A DNA stretch of 64,000 nt from positions 186,001 through 250,000 of the forward strand of contig CAWBRV010000003.1 in the NCBI GenBank assembly GCA_963791225.1. Reading direction: 5' to 3'. The translations under genes and the position numbers were made by a program. The notes under the pieces were generated by a model. It was not told where the DNA came from. It saw only the letters and a list, made by a program, of their open reading frames with translations, and searched no databases. Positions 58,250 through 64,000 of this stretch are shown in pieces. The DNA is from PALSA-612 sp963791225 (GTDB lineage Bacteria > Actinomycetota > Thermoleophilia > Gaiellales > Gaiellaceae). Every line of letters begins with the position of its first letter. Within the stretch, counting starts at the first letter, position 1.

Positions 58250-60360
58250 CTAGGCCTCGATCAGCTCGGCCAGCCGCTCGTACAACCCGGGCATCGTCCA
58301 GTACGAGGAGTGGCCGCCGTGCCGAGCGGCACGTCCTCGAGGCGCAGGTCGCCCGCGGGATTCTCGGGCGGCTCGCTCTTCACCCCCGGGCCGGGTACGT
58401 CCGCGAACACCGTCCGTCCGACGGGATCGCCTGCGGTCCACACGTTGATCCACTGCTCTGTGACGTGCGGGACAAACCGGCGGACACGTTCGGGCTGCCT
58501 GACCCACGAGTACTGCGACGGGAACCGCTCCGAGTAGAGCTGCCGCAACGGGCAGCCGAACGTGATCATCGAGACCCGGTCAGGAAGCGGGAGCTCCTTC
58601 TCGTGGAGCAGGGTCGCGGTCAGGACCGTGCCCTGGCTGTGCGCCGCGAAGACCACGCGGTCGTAGCCGCGCGCGCGGAGGAAGACGAGGAGCGCGCGGT
58701 AGCGGGCCAGCATCTTCTGTCTCGGCATCTCGTCGAGGTCGACGAGTCGGCGATTCTTCGCCTGCGGCCCCACCGGCTCGCGCAGGAAGGTGGCGATGTC
58801 GTACGGCTTGTCGAGGATCAGGCGCAGGACGTTGGAGGCAGTGCTGTCACTCGCGAGCTGCTGCGGCGTCATGCCCATCGCCCTGGCGGCGAGCAAGAGC
58901 CCGGACACGAGCACGCCGAGTACACCGGCGACGGTGGGAGCCCAGCCGGAATGCACCTTGGGTGCGGAACCGACGCTTTGCTTGACGAGACCGACCTGGT
59001 GCTCGATGCCGTCCGGCAAGGGGAAGAACGGGAGCCAGGCGGCGGCGGCGGCGTAGGAGGCGGCGAAAGCGGCGAGGACGAGGACGATTGCGGCGGGCAG
59101 GCCGCCGATCGCGTCCAGGGCGAAGGAAAGCCTGGCTGCCTGACGGCTCGCCGGCGATTCGCTCGACGAGGAGTGAACACGGCGCACGATCTCGCCCACG
59201 AGCAACGTCACGAGATAGAGCGCCAGCACGCCGAGGACGACGACAAGCGCGCAGGCCAGGGCGAAGATCGCGTCGCCGAGAGTGAGCGTCCCGAATCGCC
59301 AGGCGGTCAGGGTCGGGCAGTCAACGAGCGTCCACGAGTCGGGAGAGCTGAGGCACCAGGGGGTCTGTCCAGCGGTCCTCGGCCCGCCCCAGAGAACCGT
59401 CGGGCCCACCTGTTTCGCGAGACCGCCGACGGCGGCGCTGAGAATCGCCATGAGCACGGCGAACCCGAGCGGCCCGAAGCTGACGGTGAGTCCAGCCGTG
59501 ATCGTTCGCCTGACCGCGTGCCTTCGCAGGCGCGAGTCCCGGCGGCAGCACTTGACGCCGAGGACGACGGCGATGACGACGACAAATGCGAGCACCGACA
59601 GCCAGAGGATCCTCATCGGGTAGGCGACGAGAACGGCGACCGTGTCCGCGAGCGCGAGCTCGATCGTCGACTTGCCGCTGACCCCGCGCTCGACGAGCCG
59701 TGTGACGCAGACCGCAGTGGCGCCGGCGAGGGCGATCACTCCCAGTACGAACGCTCCGCGGCGGCCGCTCATGATCCGGTACCGCCGAAGCAGCAGCAGG
59801 CCCACGACGCTCGTGCCGGCGCCGAAGAGGCCCACGGCGAAGGCACCTGAGATCGCGGAATCCGGCACGGCGATCGCGATCGCGAGGGCGGCGACCGTCA
59901 TCAGCAGTTGCGCGCTGAGCACGACGACCGGCACTGCCACGATCCACGAGAGGAAGCCGAGCAGGTGGTAGTCGACGTCCGACGGCTTCGATCCGGGCGG
60001 CAGTTTCTGGGGCTCGACGCCGATCTCAGTGGTCCTCCTCAGCGCCGTGCGGCCGACCGAGGACAGGGCGAGGAAGAGTCCGAAGAACGCGGCGAGGAAG
60101 GATCGGGCCGCGGCGGGGAAGCGGCTCAGGTCGGCCCACCAGAACTCGTAGATGTCCACGTCGATGCCGTTGTGGCCGGTCTCGAACCGGTCGACGGGCT
60201 GGATCGCCACGTCCGGCACCTCGTACCACTCCGCGTGCTGCACCGGCTCGTCGTATCTCTCGAAGAGCCTCAGGCCGTTGGCGATCCGCTCGGCGGCGTC
60301 ACCGCGCGGCTTGTCGCCGACGCCGGCGGCGACGACGACGGCAACTCGCCCCACGCCCAC
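58250..60360 (-). CDS. Large membrane protein with lipase-type alpha/beta hydrolase domain (frame broken near C-terminus)
   Basis: About 700 residues: an N-terminal domain (VAVVVAAGVGDKPRGDAAER, YEFWWADLSRFPAA), ten or so transmembrane helices in the middle, then YRALLVFLRARGYDRVVFAA followed by HSQGTVLTATLL, with a nucleophile elbow HSQGT like that of lipases. SMITFGCPLRQLYSERFPSQ follows. The frame shifts by one missing base near 58316: joined readings give LEDVPLGT-GGHSSYWTMPGLYERLAELIEA, whose GHSSYW probably carries the catalytic His. One missing G in CACGGCGGCC would explain it. The likely role is a membrane-embedded lipid or ester hydrolase. Confidence 0.75.
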
Positions 60361-60417
60361 GCGTCGATTCTCACCGATCCGGGGCGATTGTGCCAGCCGT
60401 CGCGAGCAGAAAGCGGC

Positions 60418-60948
60418 TCAGGCGGCTCGGGCCAGCGCGAGCTCGGGCGGGAAGCGCTCGAGGATCCAGGCGGTGTCGAGCGGTTCGAGCCGGTACGGCT
60501 TGCCGCCGATGAGCACGAAGTCGCGGCTCCGCGGATCCATCGGCAGCCGTGCCTCGGCCGGGTACCAGCGGTTGTGGCGGTCGATCAGCTCGTTGACGGC
60601 GACGAAGCTCCAGCGCTCGGCGGTCGCATGCCAGCGGCGCGCGAACTCGTTTGCATCCCCGCAGGACGCGGCCAGCTCGTGCCAGGCCTCGGCGAGCCGC
60701 CGCTCGTGTCCCTCGGTCTCGAGCTCGATGTCGCGCAGCCGCCGCATGTAGGGAAGCGGCCCGCCGAGCGAGGCGACGTAGCGGTCGACCGCCGGACGGA
60801 AGTTGCGGAGCCGCCCGTGGAGCGGCTTACCGCGGAGCGGGCTGCCTTCCAGATCCAGCTCGAGCACCGCCAGCTCGGCCTGCTCGCGGGCGGTCGGCTC
60901 GCGGAGCCCGTACTCGCCGAGGATCGCCTCGCGGTCCTTCCGGTGCAC
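60418..60948 (-). CDS. Conserved hypothetical protein
   Basis: A 176-residue helical protein that I do not assign to a named family. It begins MHRKDREAILGEYGLREPTA and contains RLRNFRPAVDRYVASLGGPL, RRWHATAERWSFVAVNELID and RHNRWYPAEARLPMDPRSRD. The tryptophan-rich middle and the RHNRWYPAEARLPMDPR phrase resemble conserved hypotheticals of related actinobacteria known to me only as such. It is a single gene between the membrane hydrolase and the ABC permeases. Confidence 0.75.
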   Translation of the reverse strand: MHRKDREAILGEYGLREPTAREQAELAVLELDLEGSPLRGKPLHGRLRNFRPAVDRYVASLGGPLPYMRRLRDIELETEGHERRLAEAWHELAASCGDANEFARRWHATAERWSFVAVNELIDRHNRWYPAEARLPMDPRSRDFVLIGGKPYRLEPLDTAWILERFPPELALARAA

Positions 60949-60993
60949 GGCTCTATTCTTGCGAACGCGCCGCGCCCTGCAGGCAGTCGGACG

Positions 60994-61779
60994 TCACATG
61001 GTCTCGAGCGTCGCGCGCCGCCTGCCCTCGAGCTCGAAGAAGCGGATCATGCCGTAGGAGACGAGTGCCCAGGCGGCGCCGACCGCGGCCTCCTTCCAGA
61101 CGAGCGTCGAGACGTCCGCGAGCGAGGAGCCGGCCGCGACGTCGCGGGCCGCGGCGATGCCGTGCGTGAGCGGGAGGCCGCTGCCGATCGTCGCCATCCA
61201 GTCCGGCAGGCGGTCGAGCGGCACGTTCACGCCGCAGAGGAGCAGCATCAGGAAGTAGGCCGGGTTGGCGATCATGAACACGTCGCGGAAGCGCAGCCCG
61301 AGTGCGCCGACGGCGAGCCCGAAGGCAGAGCACGTGATCGTGCAGAGGACGACGAGGAACGCGATCGTGGGCACGGAGCCGACGGCGGGCTTGTAGTCGA
61401 GGAGCGCGCTCGAGACGACGAGCCCGACGATCGAGACGAACACGCCGTTGACGATGTTCGGCAGGGCGCGGCCGAGGAAGAGCGCAGCGCGGTTCGCGGG
61501 CGTGGCGAGGATCGAGCCGAGCGTCTGCGTCCAGCGCTCGCCGCCGACGGTCAGCGCCATGCCGAAGACGGCGCTCATCGCGCACACCTGGATGCCGTTC
61601 CCGATGATGAAGAACGCGTCCGACTCGCTGGCGGCATACCGGCCCAGGTAGGTGAAGAACAGGATCTGGAAGAGCGGCCCGGCGAGCATCGTCGGGATGT
61701 ACTGCGCGGGCGCCATCCAGTTGAAGAGCGCGCGATACGAGATCAGCCCGCCGATCGTGAAGATGCGGAACGTGCTCAT
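60994..61779 (-). CDS. ABC-2 type transporter permease (A copy)
   Basis: A 261-residue permease with six transmembrane helices. It starts MSTFRIFTIGGLISYRALFN and continues with ALTVGGERWTQTLGSILATP, ALFLGRALPNIVNGVFVSIV and LLLCGVNVPLDRLPDWMATI, all ABC-2 family features, the last being the conserved C-terminal CGV-P motif. Its ATG overlaps the stop of the B copy (ATGA). Homologous to the A' copy at 62552-63340. The ATPase is not in the window and probably lies upstream (above base 64000). Substrate unknown; lipid, polysaccharide or drug export are all possible. Confidence 0.88.
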   Translation of the reverse strand: MSTFRIFTIGGLISYRALFNWMAPAQYIPTMLAGPLFQILFFTYLGRYAASESDAFFIIGNGIQVCAMSAVFGMALTVGGERWTQTLGSILATPANRAALFLGRALPNIVNGVFVSIVGLVVSSALLDYKPAVGSVPTIAFLVVLCTITCSAFGLAVGALGLRFRDVFMIANPAYFLMLLLCGVNVPLDRLPDWMATIGSGLPLTHGIAAARDVAAGSSLADVSTLVWKEAAVGAAWALVSYGMIRFFELEGRRRATLETM

Positions 61780-62555
61780 ACGAGCGAGAGGGTCGCGCGC
61801 TCTCTGGCGCGTTTCTCGAAGATGTCCATCAGCCACGCGGCGATGACGAAGTAGACGGCGGACAGCGCGAAGCACATGCCGATCGACGGCCAGACCGGCC
61901 CACCGAACACCGAGTTCCGCACCGCGCGGAAGCCCCAGGTCGGCGCGAGTACGAGGCCGATCGCCGACGTCCAGCCGGGCAGGAGCGACAGCGGCACGAT
62001 CACGCCGGTCGCGAGCCAGACCGGGAACTCGAGCATGTTCGAGAGCGCGTTCGCGTTCCGGTAGAGCACGAAGCTCGACGCGATCACGAGCCCGAGCGCG
62101 CCGAGCCCGAAGATGAGCGACGGCAGGGCGACGACGAACTGGAACGGGTGGACCGGGTCGAACGGCAGGCCGTACAGGAGCCGCTCCCAGAGCAGCGTCG
62201 CGGTCAGCGCGTAGAGCCCGATCGCGGCCGAGCCGAGCGTGAGCGGGAAGATGACGAGCAGGAACGGCGACGGCGCGGCGACGAGCAGTTCGAGCGTTCC
62301 CTGCCAGCGCTGCCACGAGATCGCGCCGCCGGAGGCGAACAGCGTCGTCGACCAGATGCCCATCATCCCGGCCCCGAGCGCCGAGTAGACGACCGTCTCC
62401 GGCTTCGAGCCCGAGTTGAACAGGTAGTACGTCAGCGTCGCGAAGATGAGCGGCTCGATCACGGACGTGAAGACGAACAGGCCCGACCGCGTCATCTCCT
62501 TGACGCGGAAGGTGAACCCGACGCGCATGATCCGCCCGACAGTCACCGCTCTCAT
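61776..62555 (-). CDS. ABC-2 type transporter permease (B copy)
   Basis: A 259-residue permease with six transmembrane helices: RVGFTFRVKEMTRSGLFVFT, IEPLIFATLTYYLFNSGSKP, ISWQRWQGTLELLVAAPSPF, and NMLEFPVWLATGVIVPLSLL followed by LAPTWGFRAVRNSVFGGPVW. It differs from the A copy in sequence, so the pair may form a heterodimeric channel. Start and stop both overlap neighbouring genes by ATGA, indicating one tightly coupled operon. It is homologous to the B' copy beginning at 63337. Confidence 0.88.
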   Translation of the reverse strand: MRAVTVGRIMRVGFTFRVKEMTRSGLFVFTSVIEPLIFATLTYYLFNSGSKPETVVYSALGAGMMGIWSTTLFASGGAISWQRWQGTLELLVAAPSPFLLVIFPLTLGSAAIGLYALTATLLWERLLYGLPFDPVHPFQFVVALPSLIFGLGALGLVIASSFVLYRNANALSNMLEFPVWLATGVIVPLSLLPGWTSAIGLVLAPTWGFRAVRNSVFGGPVWPSIGMCFALSAVYFVIAAWLMDIFEKRARERATLSLV

Positions 62556-63340
62556 GCGGTCTCCAGGGTCGCAAGGCGCCGGCTCTGCGACTCGAGCGCG
62601 CGCAGGAGCCCGTAGCCGAGGACGCCGTAGACGACGCCGATCAGCGCCTCCTTGCCGACGAGTCCCGCGACGTCGCCGAGCGACTGTCCGGCGGCGAGAT
62701 CGCGAGCCGCCTCGATCCCGTGCGTCAGCGGCAGGCCTGCCGAGATCGTCTGCATCCAGCCCGGCAGCTCCGACAGCGCCACGTTCACGCCGCAGAAGAC
62801 GAGCAGGAGGCCGAACACGATGTTGTTCAGCGTCGCCGTCTCGCGGACGCGCAGACCGAGCGCGGCGATGACGAGGCCGAGGCTCGTGCAGGAGGCCGAG
62901 GTGACCGCGATCACGAGCACGAGCGCCCCGATCGAGCCTGCGGGCACGCTGATCCCGACGATCGCGCCCGCCGACCGCGAACGCGAACACGGACACGAAG
63001 ATCCCGTTCCCGATCACCGGCAGCGAGCGGCCGAGGAAGAGCGGCAGCCGCCCGGCCGGCGTCGCGAGGATGTACCCGAGCGTGCGCTGGTAGCGCTCGC
63101 CCGCGATCGTGTTGCTCATCGCGAAGATGCACGGGATCGCGCAGTACTGGAGCGCGTTGCCGATCACGTAGAAGCTGTCCGACTGCACGCGCGGCCGAGC
63201 GGCCGATGTAGACGAAGAGCAGGATCTGGAAGATCGGGCGCGACGAGGAAGGTCGGGATGAAGATCCACGGCGAGAGCCAGCCGAACAGGGCGCGGTAGC
63301 TCATCAGCCCGCCGACGAAGAAGATCCGCGTGCCGTTCAC
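62552..63340 (-). pseudogene. ABC-2 type transporter permease (A' copy), frame broken three times
   Basis: A single gene of about 260 residues becomes apparent when three one-base insertions are ignored. From the GTG at 63340 it reads NGTRIFFVGGLMSYRALFGW, then with a skipped base near 63237 and another near 63190 ...SDSFYVIGNALQYCAIPCIF, and with a third near 62968 ...PAGSIGALVLVIAVTSASCT and LLLVFCGVNVALSELPGWMQ. It parallels the A copy throughout. Each break is an extra G or C in a short run, so assembly error is more likely than decay. Its start overlaps the B' stop (GTGA). Confidence 0.75.
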
Positions 63341-64000
63341 GTCAGCGCGAGCGTCGCGCGGCGCGCGCGCCGAGTCGAGCAGGCGGCCGACGATGACGAC
63401 GCCGATCGCCGTGTAGATCGCCCCGAGCAGCGCGCACATGCCGAGGTCCTGGCCAGCGCCGGCCCGCCGAGCGCCGCTTCGCGGATCGCGCGCATGCCCC
63501 AGGTCGGCGCGAGGATCCACGAGATCGGCAGCACCCAGCCCGGGAACAGCGAGAGCGGCACGAGGAAGCCGCAGATCAGCCAGACCGGGTACTCGAGCAG
63601 GTTCCCGAGCGCCCACGCGGTCCGGTAGCGCACGAACGTGACGGCGAGCAGGAAGCCGCACATCCCGATCGGCCACGATCGTCACGACGACCGCGACGCA
63701 GAAGACGAACAGGTGCTCGATGTGCAGACTCGATCCCGAACACGAGCCGGCCCCAGAGCAGCGTCGCCGCCATCGAGTAGATGCCGATCGTCGACATCGC
63801 GAGCGTGACCGGCAGCATCATGAGCGAGAAGGGCGCGGGCGACGCGACGAGCAGCTCGAGCGTGCCGTGCCAGCGCTCCCGCTGCAGCGCGCCGCCGGCC
63901 GCCGTGCTCGTCGCGCCCAGATCCCCATCACCGAGGCGCCGAGCGACGGCGTAGAGCAGCGCGTGCGGGCTGCGCCTCCCGGTACATGAAGAACGCCACC
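63337..64000 (-). pseudogene. ABC-2 type transporter permease (B' copy), partial and frame broken repeatedly
   Basis: The homologue of the B copy, running off the window end. Pieces in different frames read MMLPVTLAMSTIGIYSMAAT, LEYPVWLICGFLVPLSLFPG, ILAPTWGMRAIREAALGGPA, LGMCALLGAIYTAIGVVIVG and RRATLALT followed by the stop. They line up in order with IGLYALTATL, LEFPVWLATGVIVPLSLLPG, LAPTWGFRAVRNSVFGGPVW and ERATLSLV of B. I count at least four frame changes in 660 bases. The N-terminus is not in the window. Confidence 0.7.

Overview
This is a high-GC (roughly two-thirds G+C) bacterial chromosome segment with dense, mostly short-spaced genes and many GTG starts. Gene content fits a soil actinobacterium, most likely of the Thermoleophilia (Gaiellales/Solirubrobacterales-like). 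The clues are a short primary sigma factor, a MetH-like homocysteine methyltransferase fused to methylenetetrahydrofolate reductase, NiCoT, a DUF1996 secreted protein, DUF2252, GYD and SagB-type proteins, and no lower-GC islands. The lineage is an inference from gene families, not from a marker-gene search. I see no CRISPR array, insertion sequence, integrase or prophage.

Layout. 1-2400: MFS exporter and its MarR regulator with a palindromic operator; a PAS protein coupled to a metallo-beta-lactamase-fold hydrolase. 2414-8730: exported proteins (collagen-like/lamin-tail, an unrecognised secreted protein, an NlpC/P60-like hydrolase, another secreted protein, an SGNH-type protein) with a DCC thioredoxin-like protein and DedA. 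8798-14530: nickel/cobalt transporter, AidB-like acyl-CoA dehydrogenase, P-loop kinase, 46-residue zinc ribbon, TypA and GreA. 14588-22730: beta-helix secreted protein, decayed LuxR fragment, tRNA-Asp, HMT-MTHFR, primary sigma factor, DUF1996 protein and a tandem pair of paralogous secreted proteins. Between those paralogs lies a 45-bp relic of a GGDEF coding sequence. 22790-30336: GGDEF-EAL protein, STAS protein, divergent MocR regulator and leucine-dehydrogenase-like gene sharing an inverted-repeat operator, SnoaL protein, a short-chain dehydrogenase cluster.

30416-37355 is a plus-strand operon: VAO-type flavoprotein with an apparent CTG start, two membrane proteins (one with a Vps62-like domain), and a kinase-like/LPG-synthase-type membrane protein whose frame is broken three times. 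37352-45775: DUF2252, VOC protein, SagB-type nitroreductase, GAP-type membrane protein, GYD protein, 52-residue zinc protein, S4 protein, membrane alpha/beta hydrolase, DsbA-like protein. 45889-50026: DUF4386, flavin monooxygenase, haem-binding c-type protein, a split HNH-like gene and tRNA-Thr. 50123-54897: a split PEP-synthase-like pair whose ATP-grasp half carries a cyclic-nucleotide-binding domain, then a monooxygenase-like protein, a stand-alone LuxR DNA-binding domain and an AmiC-like binding protein without signal peptide. 55064-58246: tRNA-Tyr, PPK2, geranylgeranyl-reductase-like flavoprotein, prepilin peptidase and an atypical pilin. 58250-64000: a large membrane hydrolase, a conserved hypothetical, and four ABC-2 permeases arranged A-B-A'-B'.

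Sequence quality: single-base indels, usually one extra base in a short G/C run, break reading frames at 35310-36040, at 49377, at 58316 and very densely after 62960. The clustering looks more like uncorrected assembly error than pseudogenisation, so frame-broken genes here should be read with that in mind.
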